Shown here: positions 33,662 to 41,969 of the stretch, one piece after another
Position numbering within the stretch: the first letter of the stretch is position 1
Layout: every line of letters begins with the position of its first letter
Assembly (NCBI RefSeq): GCF_028368935.1
Contig: NZ_JAQNDK010000003.1
Coordinates: forward strand, 1,839,843 to 1,903,842
Length of the DNA: 64,000 nt
DNA from: Sorangium aterium
Lineage (GTDB): Bacteria > Myxococcota_A > Polyangia > Polyangiales > Polyangiaceae
Direction of reading: 5' to 3'
Translations under genes and position numbers: made by a program
Notes under the pieces: generated by a model
What the model saw: the letters and a program-made list of their open reading frames with translations, nothing else
Told to the model about the DNA's origin: nothing
Database searches by the model: none

Positions 33662-35392
33662 TCACTCCTCCTCTGCGATCGCGCTGCGGTACATGAACGC
33701 GTCGGTCTGCGTCGTCGCCACGATGAGCTCCACGAGGTCGCCCTCCGACCCGTGGAACCCTGCGCGCAGCCCGTCGAGCGAGCACTCGTCGTCGATGTTC
33801 TCGAAGCGCCCGGCCGTGTAGCGGAACCATTGCGTCGCGAGGCACTCGCGGACCTGCGCGCTCCCGGCGAGCTTCTCCGCCAGCTGGCGGACGCCGACGA
33901 ACGGGCCGTCCATGTCGTCGGACAGGACCATCTGCCCGGAGACGTCGATGACCTGCCCGCCCTCCTCGGTGCGGTACGCGCCCACGGCGTCGAAGTTCTC
34001 GAACGCGAAGCCGATCGGATCCATCAGCTGATGGCAGCCGGCGCACCTGTCATTGGAGGCGTGCTGGTTGAACCGTTCACGCGCGGTGACGCCCTCCTCG
34101 CCCGTGGGCGGCGTGAGGTCGACATCGTCAGGAGGAGGCGGCGGGTCCTGGCACATGAACTTCGCGCGGATGGCCTTGCCGCGCAGCACCGGAGACGTCT
34201 GATCGGGGTGCGCGTGGACGGCCAGGAACGCGGGCTGCGTGAGCACCCCTGCGCGCTGGTCCGGCGGGAGATCCACGAGCTGGGGTGTGGTCGAGCCGGG
34301 CGGGACCGTCACGCCGTACAGCTCGGCGACGGGCTCGGTGGCAAAGCCGACGGGCAGCGTGAGCAGGCTCGAGAGCTTGTGGTCCCCGGACCACAGCACG
34401 TGCTCGATGAACGCGGGAGTCTCCGCGCTCATCCCCGCGACGAGCTCGTCGTTGTACCCGGGGAACTTGCTCTCCTCCTTGACGATGGTCCCGAGCTTCC
34501 CGAGGTTGAGCCATTGCTTGTAGAACTCCGTGATGGCCCGGCGCGCCCGCGGGTGCTCCAGCATCTGGCGGGTTCGCTCGGCGAGCTGCTCGCGGGTATC
34601 GAGCAGGCCCGCCTCCGCGGCGTCGAGCAGCTCGTCGTCGGGGCCCGACGCCCAGATGAGGTACGAAAGGCGCGACGCCATCTCGTACGGGTCGAGGCGC
34701 ACCCGCGACGAGGAGGCATCGGAATCGTGACGCAGCTCCAGGCGGAACAAGAATTTCGGCGATTGCAGCGCGGCCCGGATGACGACCTCGATGCCCTCAC
34801 GGAACGACCCGTCCGTGCGCCCCGCGGCGTAGGCGCGCATCAGCCGCTCGACGTCCGACGTCTCGAGCGGTCGACGGTACGCGCGACGGCCGAAGTCCTG
34901 GACGAATTGCCGCGCGCACGCCTCCTCCTGGGCGACCTGCCCCTCGACCGCGGCCGGATCACACGGCACCAGCTTCGACAGATCGCCCGCGACGGCCTCG
35001 GCAGCGAGCGCCTCGGCAGCCAGGAGGTACTTCTCCGCGTGCAGCGCGGACACGGTCAGCACCGTCGCGTTGTTGTTGAAGCCTCCGGCGATCTCATCCG
35101 GGGGGAATTGATCGGAAGGGGTGAGGGACGTTCCGAGGAGATCTCGGACCGTGTTGTTGTATTCGAATCGCGTCAAACGCCGCTGGGGTGCGAGGATCCG
35201 CTCGGCGCCGCACACCGGGGGATCTCCTCCTTGTCCGGACGTCGAACCGTCCCCTCCGGGGCCGGACCCGGAGCTGGAGCTGGAGTCCGCCGCTCCGATC
35301 TGCCCAATACCGCACCCGGCCGCGGCCGTCAGCGCGAGCGTCGCTATGAGCGCATGACCGGCTCGCCAGCGACGATATCCTAAGTCAGCCAT
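33662..35392 (-). CDS. DUF1592/DUF1588/DUF1585 domain lipoprotein with CxxCH motif
   Basis: A 576-residue exported lipoprotein; the signal ends LTAAAGC, followed by a Ser/Gly linker. The domain order is DUF1587-like (PQRRLTRFEYNNTVRDLLG), DUF1595-like (FGRRAYRRPLETSDVERLM), DUF1592 (LRLDPYEMASRLSYLIW-type region), DUF1588 (RAGVLTQPAFLAVHAHPDQT) and DUF1585 at the end. The DUF1588/1585 part holds CAGCH, a CxxCH haem-c signature, followed by the family QLMDPIGFAFENFDAVGAYR. A covalently bound haem is therefore plausible. The gene leads the pair with DUF1552. A strong AGGAGG site precedes ATG 35392. The protein is likely periplasmic or outer-membrane-associated. Confidence 0.92.
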   Translation of the reverse strand: MADLGYRRWRAGHALIATLALTAAAGCGIGQIGAADSSSSSGSGPGGDGSTSGQGGDPPVCGAERILAPQRRLTRFEYNNTVRDLLGTSLTPSDQFPPDEIAGGFNNNATVLTVSALHAEKYLLAAEALAAEAVAGDLSKLVPCDPAAVEGQVAQEEACARQFVQDFGRRAYRRPLETSDVERLMRAYAAGRTDGSFREGIEVVIRAALQSPKFLFRLELRHDSDASSSRVRLDPYEMASRLSYLIWASGPDDELLDAAEAGLLDTREQLAERTRQMLEHPRARRAITEFYKQWLNLGKLGTIVKEESKFPGYNDELVAGMSAETPAFIEHVLWSGDHKLSSLLTLPVGFATEPVAELYGVTVPPGSTTPQLVDLPPDQRAGVLTQPAFLAVHAHPDQTSPVLRGKAIRAKFMCQDPPPPPDDVDLTPPTGEEGVTARERFNQHASNDRCAGCHQLMDPIGFAFENFDAVGAYRTEEGGQVIDVSGQMVLSDDMDGPFVGVRQLAEKLAGSAQVRECLATQWFRYTAGRFENIDDECSLDGLRAGFHGSEGDLVELIVATTQTDAFMYRSAIAEEE

Positions 35393-35817
35393 ACCGTGAC
35401 CTCCTACCGTCGGTCACAACCTACGGTGAAGCCTCGCCAGACGTCAAGCGTTGCTCCCACCAATCCACAGCGCGAGACGCCAGCGTTCAGCCAGCGTTCA
35501 ATCGCCGGACAGCGGTCAACAACGGACCATCCGCCGGCGAAGTCTGATACTGACCGAAGACTCCACTCCCGCCATATTATCGATCTCGATTGACAGCCAC
35601 TTGACGCGGCACGCGCCGCGTCAGACCAGCAGGACCGGGCGCACTCCGGCCTTGGAAGCGAGGCGAGAGCGCGAATCCGTCGCGTCTCTCCACGCCACCC
35701 ACGCCGCGCACACGAACAGTTATTGGAAGAATTCCCGCTCCGGCGCGGATTGATCACGAGCTGCCGAAAACTCTCCAATTGACCAGCGACTCCACGCCCG
35801 CCGCGGGCGTCGTCGCG
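35393..35817. other. 425-bp intergenic region upstream of DUF1592 operon
   Basis: No gene is supported. A short tandem AGCCAGCGTTC-type duplication is seen at about 35480-35505, and the region is less GC-rich than average. It should contain the promoter of the DUF1592-DUF1552 operon, but no defined element is recognised. Confidence 0.5.
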
Positions 35818-36879
35818 TCACGGGGTGGTGGAGATCTCGCAGATCACCTGGGGCGCTTCGTGCCCGTAGACGACACGCAGGCTCGGGTGGGCGCGGACGA
35901 GCTCGCGCAGGCGATCCAGGCTCTGCTGTCCCGCGGCTTCGTCGCTCGCCGAGGGCCCGCGCGGGCCGATGCCGCGCTCGAATGCCCAGGCGTAATGCGA
36001 CGCATCGCCGACGAGCAGCACCGGGCCGGACTCGGCGTTGACCACGAACGAGAGGTGACCGCGCGAGTGGCCGGGCGTCGGGAGCGCCCAGAGCGCGCCG
36101 TCGCCCCACACGTCGATGGCCATGTCGAACGGCGGCATGGGGGCGCCGCGCGCGAACGAGAGCTCCGAGAGCGTCGCGCCTTCGGCGAAGTGCCCGTAGC
36201 CCAGGTGCCCCGCGAGATCGTCGGCCTCGCCCTCGCCGGTCACGATCTCCACGTCGCGCGGGAGCTCGCCGAGGCCGGCCGTGTGATCGCCGTGAACGTG
36301 CGTCAGGTAGACCTGACGCGGGCGCGAGCCGAGGCGCGCGAGCTGAGCGCCGAGCGAGCGCCCTGCAGGGAGCGTGAACCGCGTGCCCATCGCCCGGTGC
36401 AGCCAGCTCACCGGCGCGCGGACGTCGCCGAACGGATCCCGCTCGAACGGGGCGGAGAGGCCGGCGTCTATCAGCACGTCGCCGCGCGTGGGATGGCGGA
36501 CGAGGTGCGCGTAGATCGGCAGCGGCTCGTGCTCTCGGGCCCGATCGAACTCGACGTGGTCGCTGCGGAGCAACATCGAACGCGCTCCGCTGACCTCGCC
36601 CGTCTCGAGGGTGCACAGGCGCACCCGCTGGCCGCGCGCGAACACGTCCTCCCACGCGGAGGCGCGCTGCGGGGGCACGGCGAGCTCCACGCGTGGGAGC
36701 TTCGACGGGCTGCCAAGGCCGGCCCAGATCACGAGCGCCGCCCCGATCGCGACGACGGCGCCGAGCCCGGCGCCGATCCGGCGAAGCCACGGGCGGAGGG
36801 ACGTGGAGGGCCGGCGAGGCACGGTCGGCGGCTCGGGCGGCGTCATCGAAGGAGCTTCATCGAGCGGAACATCACGCAT
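35818..36879 (-). CDS. Membrane-anchored metallo-beta-lactamase-fold hydrolase (lactonase-like)
   Basis: A 353-residue MBL-fold enzyme. One N-terminal transmembrane helix (about 35-55, IGAGLGAVVAIGAALVIWAG) anchors it, with the domain probably outside the cytoplasm. The metal ligands are in YLTHVHGDHTAGL (HxHxDH), PTPGHSRGHLS, VGDASHYAW and VVYGHEAP, so both zinc sites look complete. The spacing and the RHPTRGDVLIDAGLS strand resemble AHL-lactonase and related quorum-quenching enzymes more than beta-lactamases; the substrate is inferred, not shown. It is divergent from the LysR-type gene at 36962 (82-bp gap), which probably regulates it. ATG 36879 (MRDVPLDE) and the internal ATG of SMTPPEPP are both possible starts. 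Confidence 0.87.
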   Translation of the reverse strand: MRDVPLDEAPSMTPPEPPTVPRRPSTSLRPWLRRIGAGLGAVVAIGAALVIWAGLGSPSKLPRVELAVPPQRASAWEDVFARGQRVRLCTLETGEVSGARSMLLRSDHVEFDRAREHEPLPIYAHLVRHPTRGDVLIDAGLSAPFERDPFGDVRAPVSWLHRAMGTRFTLPAGRSLGAQLARLGSRPRQVYLTHVHGDHTAGLGELPRDVEIVTGEGEADDLAGHLGYGHFAEGATLSELSFARGAPMPPFDMAIDVWGDGALWALPTPGHSRGHLSFVVNAESGPVLLVGDASHYAWAFERGIGPRGPSASDEAAGQQSLDRLRELVRAHPSLRVVYGHEAPQVICEISTTP

Positions 36880-36961
36880 GCCTCGGTTGTACGGCGCGCG
36901 GCCGCACGCGGGTCATGCTCCGGCGTGATGCCTGATATGTCGCGCAGGATATGATCCGGCG
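36880..36961. promoter_or_regulatory. Shared divergent promoter region of hydrolase and LysR regulator
   Basis: An 82-bp gap between divergent starts. It contains GATATGTCGCGCAGGATATG (36935-36954), where two ATAT blocks are separated by 10 bp. This is a possible imperfect LysR box close to the regulator start, but T-N11-A symmetry is weak. Confidence 0.35.
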
Positions 36962-37885
36962 ATGCGGATCGAGGACGTCGATTTCAACGGGCTGCGCGCG
37001 CTCCATCACCTGCTCGAGACGCGGAGCGTGACCCAGGCGGCGCGGCGCCTCGGCACGACGCAGCCGAACATGAGCCGCTCGCTCGCGCGGCTCCGAGAGG
37101 TCTTCGGCGATCCCTTGTTCGTGTCCACCGGCCGCGCCCTCGAGCCGACGCCCATGGCGCTCGCGCTCCAGCCCGACGTGGAGCGCGCCCTGTCGGCGCT
37201 GCGCGTGGTCTTCGATCCCATGGTCCGCCAGAAGCGCGAGGACGAGCCGTTTCCGCTGCGCGTGGCGACGTCCGATTACGGCACCCTGGTCGTGCTGAGG
37301 CCGTGGCTCGCGCAGCAGGCCAAGGCGCCGCCGATGACGACGCTGCGCATCGTCCAGCCCTCGCTGGAGACGATCGGCGCTCTCGAGCGCGGGGAGGTCG
37401 ACCTGGCGCTCGTCCCGAGGGTGGACATCGACGGGCTGGAGCAGTTCGTGTTCCGCCCCATCGTCGACGACGAGCACGTGATCGTGACGCGGCGCGGGCA
37501 CCCGCTCGCGCGGGGGCGCGCGACGTTCGAGCGATACCTCGCGTGCGGGCACGTCGTCGTGGGCAACTCGCTGCCGGGGCTCTCGCCGGTGCAGCGGGCG
37601 ATCGCGCGGCTCGAACGATCGCGGGACGTGCGGGCGCGCGTGCCGTCGCTGCTGCTCGCGCTCTCGCTGGCAGCGGAGACCGATCTCGTCGCTACCCTGC
37701 CCGCGCGCATCGTCCGCGCCTCGGGGCTCCCGCTCACGACCCGACAGCTCCCTTTCGAGGTCGAGCCGTTCACGCTTCACGTCGTGTTCCACCCGCGCTG
37801 GACGACTGACCCGCGCCATCGCACCATCCGGGAGAGCCTGATCTCCAGCTCCGCCGCGAGGGGCCGCTCCAGGGCGTCCGCATGA
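36962..37885 (+). CDS. LysR-family transcriptional regulator
   Basis: A 307-residue LysR-type regulator. The N-terminal winged HTH (residues 1-65) reads LRALHHLLETRSVTQAARRL then GTTQPNMSRSLARLREVFGD. The co-inducer domain has PFPLRVATSDYGTLVVLRPW, LVPRVDIDGLEQFVFRPIVDDEHVI and RRGHPLARGR, typical of the NahR/LinR-like branch. Such proteins activate divergent catabolic genes upon binding an aromatic or lactone effector; here the target is probably the MBL hydrolase gene upstream. The ATG at 36962 directly precedes the HTH; no strong ribosome site is visible. Confidence 0.92.
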   Translation: MRIEDVDFNGLRALHHLLETRSVTQAARRLGTTQPNMSRSLARLREVFGDPLFVSTGRALEPTPMALALQPDVERALSALRVVFDPMVRQKREDEPFPLRVATSDYGTLVVLRPWLAQQAKAPPMTTLRIVQPSLETIGALERGEVDLALVPRVDIDGLEQFVFRPIVDDEHVIVTRRGHPLARGRATFERYLACGHVVVGNSLPGLSPVQRAIARLERSRDVRARVPSLLLALSLAAETDLVATLPARIVRASGLPLTTRQLPFEVEPFTLHVVFHPRWTTDPRHRTIRESLISSSAARGRSRASA

Positions 37886-38004
37886 GCCCGCAACGTTCGT
37901 GTGGCTCGCTCCGCTGGCACGATTCGACCGGAGCAGGCGATAGCGCCACTCACGCGCTCCCCGGCCGCCGTGCAGGTCCGACTCCGATGCTGCTATGCTG
38001 GTGC

Positions 38005-39132
38005 ATGGGTCAGCGTGTGGTCGCGGTGTTCGGCTGGCTTCTCGCGCTCCTGGTCGTTCCGTCCGGTTGCAATCTTTCGTCGGCACAGGCTCCTGCCGCG
38101 CTGCCCGCGCGCGCGACTCCGATCCATCGTGCGGCGCCGGCCCCTCGCGATCCGTCGGCCGTGATTGACCCGGACGATGATGCCGGTATCGCCGCGGCGC
38201 TCGCGGGCGGCGGGCTCGACGGATGGATGCACGGCGCGGCGCCCGAGGCCGGACTCTTCGTATTCACCTACCGGCTCCCGAACGACTTCTTTCGTTACGC
38301 TGACTTTCCGATGATCCCGGGGTCGGCCGCGGTCGCGCGGGAGCTCGCCGGGCTCCAGCGGCACGACCGGCTGCGTGTCTTCGGCAGCCTCGAGAAGAAG
38401 GGCGCTCAGCGCCATGTCCGCGCGCGCCGCATCGAGGTGATCGCGCGGTTTTCCTCCGGCGTGGACGCCCCGTCCTATGCGCACGACACGACCATCGACG
38501 CCGCGCTCCTCGGGGCGCGCGAGCTCGTGGGCCGTGTGCACGGCGTCGACGCCGACGGCCAGGTCCTCGTGGTCGAGCTCGCGGACAAGGTGGTGCCGGT
38601 CTTCGTGACCCGCCCGGAGCACGTCCGAGACCTGTGGCGCAATGACAAGATCCGGCTGCATTACGTGATCGCCGGGCACCCCGATCGCCCGATCCACCTG
38701 CGGCTCGATCCGGACGTCGACAAGCCCATCGAGGTGCTGGAGCGCATGCAAGCGGTCCATGGCCAGCCGATCGAGCTGGAGGGCGACCTCGTGCTTTTCC
38801 CGAGGAGCCCACAGATCAAATTCGATATATGGGCGCTGCGCGTCGTTGACAGGGATCGGGTGGAGCGCGAGTATACGCTGGTCAATTTCGGCGATCCCGA
38901 GCTCTTCAAGGCGATCCGGGACAAGCTCGCGCGGGGCTGGGCGGCGCACCCCGGCGCGCCGGTGGACGTGCGCAACAAGTTCATCAAACCAGGCCTGCGC
39001 GTGCGCGCGAGGGGCGTGCTCAACGTGATCTCACCGGCGCAGGCCAACCCGCAGATCTTGCTGTCGGCGGAAGGCGCGGTCGAGGTGCTCGGAGCTCCAG
39101 GAGGCGGCTCGCCCCCTCCTGTCAATCGATGA
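38005..39132 (+). CDS. Putative lipoprotein of unknown function
   Basis: A 375-residue exported protein. The signal MGQRVVAVFGWLLALLVVPS ends in a Cys (SGC) that is nearly a lipobox. The body is a series of beta-strand-rich blocks: FRYADFPMIPGSAAVARELA, HDRLRVFGSLEKKGAQRHVR, RELVGRVHGVDADGQVLVVE, KIRLHYVIAGHPDRPIHLRL and VRNKFIKPGLRVRARGVLNV. Several look like OB-fold-style strands (GRVHG, VRARGVLN), but no known family is recognised. No catalytic motif is visible. An in-frame ATG at 37987 would add six residues before MGQ; the signal peptide favours 38005. A simple terminator follows at 39236. Confidence 0.65.
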   Translation: MGQRVVAVFGWLLALLVVPSGCNLSSAQAPAALPARATPIHRAAPAPRDPSAVIDPDDDAGIAAALAGGGLDGWMHGAAPEAGLFVFTYRLPNDFFRYADFPMIPGSAAVARELAGLQRHDRLRVFGSLEKKGAQRHVRARRIEVIARFSSGVDAPSYAHDTTIDAALLGARELVGRVHGVDADGQVLVVELADKVVPVFVTRPEHVRDLWRNDKIRLHYVIAGHPDRPIHLRLDPDVDKPIEVLERMQAVHGQPIELEGDLVLFPRSPQIKFDIWALRVVDRDRVEREYTLVNFGDPELFKAIRDKLARGWAAHPGAPVDVRNKFIKPGLRVRARGVLNVISPAQANPQILLSAEGAVEVLGAPGGGSPPPVNR

Positions 39133-39461
39133 TCGCTCGCGGGGCGAGCTGCTGAGGCGCTCCCCGGTCTCGCCAGTCCGTCCTGTGCGTCAGCTAGACC
39201 CGAGCACGGGACGCGATCGAGCGCGGTGGAAGGAAGAAGGCAATCCCGCCTTCATTTTCCGCTTGCCCCCCGTTTCTCCAGACCACACTCTCTTCCGTGA
39301 AGGGGCGCCCGCGTGCGCCTCTTTCGGAGTGTGATCCTTCCCCATTTCGAGCGAGCGCTCCCTCCAGCTCGGGCCGCTCGCGACGTTCGTCCGTCGCGCT
39401 CCGAGCGCGCGCGTCAATGCCTCGTGTCCCGCCGGCCATGCTCTCGATCGGAGGTGTGCCC
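39133..39461. other. Intergenic region with terminator and gene leader
   Basis: A 329-bp gap. The terminator at 39236-39260 is followed by the promoter and leader of the 39462 gene; no other feature is recognised. The open frame upstream of 39462 reads as Arg/Ser-rich and is not counted as coding. Confidence 0.55.
39236..39260 (+). terminator. Rho-independent terminator
   Basis: GAAGGC (39236-39241) and GCCTTC (39248-39253) form a 6-bp stem over a 6-base loop, followed by ATTTTCC. It is about 100 bp after the lipoprotein stop. It is one of the few hairpins in the window with a T-rich tail. Confidence 0.6.
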
Positions 39462-40499
39462 GTGAAGTCAGCGTTCGTCCTGCCGCTCGTCGTCGTATCG
39501 TCGTGCCTCGCCTCCGCCGCTGCCGCCGCCGAGCAGGCGTGCGGGTACTCCAGCGCCGGCTGGAACGCGCCGAACGGCGCGGCCGTGTTCAGCGCAGGCT
39601 CCGGGCCGATCGGAGACGTCCTTAACGCCGTCGGCGAGTTCCGTACGCACTCCATGCTGTCGCATGGTCCCGGCCGGTGGGTGACGCATGCCACCATGAA
39701 GCAGCCGCGTGAAAACTCCTGGCCCGAGGTGTGCAGCACGCCCATCGTGACGAACGATCTGCTCGATGGGTATCCCGGGCTCGCGCAGGTCAACCAGGGC
39801 GGGATCTACCGCTTCCTCTACGGGAGCGGCGGGAGCGGCCCGGTCGCGCTGACCTATCAGGTCGGCGATCCCAAGCGGGCCGCGTCGATCGGCGAAACCA
39901 TCTGGTGGGAGGTGCCCTACTACGCCGAGCGCTCGATCATCGACGAAGGGGTCGAGATCCCTCGGCTGAGCGTTCGCGGCGACCGGGTGCACTACTCGTT
40001 CTTCCAGTACCGCAGCACCGAGGGCACGCCCACCGGCGGGCCGGCGTGGAACAACGGTATGGTTTGCTCTTCATTTTTGGCCTACGCGCACTACCTCGAC
40101 GGCCAGGGCGCCATCCCCCCGTACACGTACAGCCACGCCAAGCTCGCCAGCGCGGCCAACGCCCTTCACGACGGGGTGATGGACAGCTGCGAGAACAGCC
40201 TGGGGTTCTGGGGCTCGCTCGGCACCTCGCTCGCCTGCTTCACGGACGTCTGCGACAAGGCCGCCAATCAGGTCGCGAACTGCATGGCCTCGCACGCATG
40301 CGACACCGGCAGCAGCAGCGTGTGGAGAGGGGTCCGAGACGATCCGAAGACCGTCGCCGTGTCCATCAGCCCCGACCGCATCGGCGGCTGGAGCGGGCAC
40401 CCCTGGGGGACGCAGGCCGGCGCGACCGTCTGGTCCGCCGATACGAACCACAACGTCCAGTGGAACTCCGGAGGCAACGTCTACGGGTGCTGGTACTGA
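39462..40499 (+). CDS. Secreted protein, probable permuted papain-fold (YiiX-like) peptidase
   Basis: A 345-residue secreted protein. GTG 39462 (MKSAFVLPLVVVSSCLASAA, cleaved after AAA-AE) is chosen because GGAGG lies seven bases upstream and the signal peptide starts there. The mature part has PNGAAVFSAGSGPIGDVLNA, then SMLSHGPGRWVTHATM, and later WNNGMVCSSFLAYAHYLDG. This order (His in an SHxG-type strand first, Cys opening a helix later) is that of circularly permuted NlpC/P60 enzymes of the YiiX/YebB group. If so, SH is the catalytic His and VCSS the nucleophile; this is inference from motif order only. Several Cys pairs in the C-terminal third suggest disulfides. The next gene begins 37 bases downstream and is probably co-transcribed. 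Confidence 0.65.
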   Translation: MKSAFVLPLVVVSSCLASAAAAAEQACGYSSAGWNAPNGAAVFSAGSGPIGDVLNAVGEFRTHSMLSHGPGRWVTHATMKQPRENSWPEVCSTPIVTNDLLDGYPGLAQVNQGGIYRFLYGSGGSGPVALTYQVGDPKRAASIGETIWWEVPYYAERSIIDEGVEIPRLSVRGDRVHYSFFQYRSTEGTPTGGPAWNNGMVCSSFLAYAHYLDGQGAIPPYTYSHAKLASAANALHDGVMDSCENSLGFWGSLGTSLACFTDVCDKAANQVANCMASHACDTGSSSVWRGVRDDPKTVAVSISPDRIGGWSGHPWGTQAGATVWSADTNHNVQWNSGGNVYGCWY

Positions 40500-40536
40500 C
40501 GGACGTTCGAGCACGATGACGTGAGGAGCTCCGGCC

Positions 40537-41871
40537 ATGACGACCAGGATCGGCGAGCATCGGTCAAAGGCGCAATGGATCGGTGGGGTGGTGCTCGCCG
40601 CCGCGCTCTGCTGGGTCCTGGTCTGGTCGGTCCACCCTTCCAGGGCGCCCGAGCCCGCGCCGGCAGCGCCGAAGGCGAGCGCGCAGGAGGCCCCGCCGAG
40701 CGCCAGACGCGCGGCGAGCGCCGCCGCCGCGAGCACGAGGGCGCCCGCGGAGGACCCGGCGCCCATCATCGACGAGATCGAGGTCGAGAAGCCGGAGGTG
40801 TGCGCCGGCGAGGAGAACCTCATCACCGTGCGATCCCATACCACGAACGGGACAGATGAGTACCTCCACAGCGTCATTGGCACGCGCACCGGATCGCGGG
40901 TGCCGCTGCGAGTATGGCCCGAGATGGACGGATCGTACGAGATGCCCACCATCTCCGTGTTCGGACGGAACAACGTTGTGACTCGGATCGAGGTCCCGAG
41001 ATACAAGGTCAACGCCTGCAAGCCAGAGCGGATCGTCGTCATCACCCACAGGCTCCTGCCTAGCACCCCCGGTGAATTCGAGCTCACGGCGCAGATCGTC
41101 GGCGTCGGCCTCAAGGACAAGCCCGACGCGACGCCGTTCAAGCCCGCGAGTTATGCCTGGGTGTTCGACGACGGCGGCTCGGGGAAGACGAAGGCGCCGT
41201 TCGTGACCCACAGCTACGAGCGCCGTCCGCAAACCGCGCTCGTCTCCGAGTTTCTCATCCGGGTGGAGGTCCAGAGCGAAGCGGGCGAGAAGCTCACCGG
41301 CCGTGCCCTGCTCCAGATCCCGAACACGATGTTTCAGGACCTCGCCGAGCGGGGGATCGTGACCATCGCGGCGACGCCGACGCCCCGCTTTCCCCGGCAG
41401 GACGGCGACGGCGTGGTCCGGCAGACCTTCCGCCTCTGGCATCACGGCGACGCGCCGGTCCGGATCGATACGGTCACGGCGGTGCGGCACTACGCGGGGG
41501 CGTCGAGCGCCTCACCGCTCGAGAAGGCCTCGCTCAGCCTGGTCGAGATCCCCCCCGGGCAAGGGGTCGATGTGGACGTGAGCCTCGACACGGTGCGTGA
41601 ACCGGATGTCTTCACCATCACGTACATCCTCGATGGGGAGACGGCGGAGGGGCACGCGGCGCGCGGGACATTCTCGCTGATGAAGCCGCCGCCCGCGCCG
41701 ACCAAGGAGTCGAGCACACCGGTCACGGAGCCCGTCCTCCTCGCCAAGATCAAGCGGGCGCGAGAGCTCCTGGCGCAGGAGTTCGTCACGGACGAGGACA
41801 TCTGGCGGCTGGAGCGAGAGGGGAAGATGGCAGATCTCGACGGCTCTCCGCCGCCGGCGCCAGCGCCATAG
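40537..41871 (+). CDS. Membrane-anchored protein with PKD-like domain, unknown function
   Basis: A 444-residue protein with one N-terminal transmembrane helix (about 10-30, AQWIGGVVLAAALCWVLVWS), then an Ala/Pro linker. Beta-sandwich regions follow: residues about 70-160 (VEKPEVCAGEENLITVRSHT) and a PKD-like domain at 165-260, where ASYAWVFDDGGSGKTKAPFV with THSY matches the W-x-F/DGG/Y-x pattern. A second beta domain (VVRQTFRLWHHGDAPVRIDT) and a helical C-terminus (LAKIKRARELLAQEFVTDED) complete it. The domains are predicted to face the periplasm. An AGGAG site precedes ATG 40537. It follows the permuted-peptidase gene by 37 bases, suggesting a shared role at the cell envelope. No catalytic residues are recognised. 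Confidence 0.7.
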   Translation: MTTRIGEHRSKAQWIGGVVLAAALCWVLVWSVHPSRAPEPAPAAPKASAQEAPPSARRAASAAAASTRAPAEDPAPIIDEIEVEKPEVCAGEENLITVRSHTTNGTDEYLHSVIGTRTGSRVPLRVWPEMDGSYEMPTISVFGRNNVVTRIEVPRYKVNACKPERIVVITHRLLPSTPGEFELTAQIVGVGLKDKPDATPFKPASYAWVFDDGGSGKTKAPFVTHSYERRPQTALVSEFLIRVEVQSEAGEKLTGRALLQIPNTMFQDLAERGIVTIAATPTPRFPRQDGDGVVRQTFRLWHHGDAPVRIDTVTAVRHYAGASSASPLEKASLSLVEIPPGQGVDVDVSLDTVREPDVFTITYILDGETAEGHAARGTFSLMKPPPAPTKESSTPVTEPVLLAKIKRARELLAQEFVTDEDIWRLEREGKMADLDGSPPPAPAP

Positions 41872-41911
41872 CCCGCTCCGAGCACGCCGCCATGGCCGCG
41901 TCGACTCCTCT

Positions 41912-41963
41912 GCTTCGGGGCTCGTGGCCGGTCGGGCGCCGAGCGCGATCGCGACCCCGAAGC
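41912..41963. terminator. Long-loop hairpin between convergent genes
   Basis: GCTTCGGGG (41912-41920) and CCCCGAAGC (41955-41963) form a 9-bp stem with a 34-base loop, in the 98-bp gap between the convergent PKD-like and PAS-STAS genes. It could terminate both transcripts. Confidence 0.5.
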
Positions 41964-41969
41964 CCCCGA

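Noticed and set aside
35404..35778. 124-codon minus-strand frame upstream of the DUF1592 operon
   Set aside because: Random-looking composition and no ribosome site or family motif.
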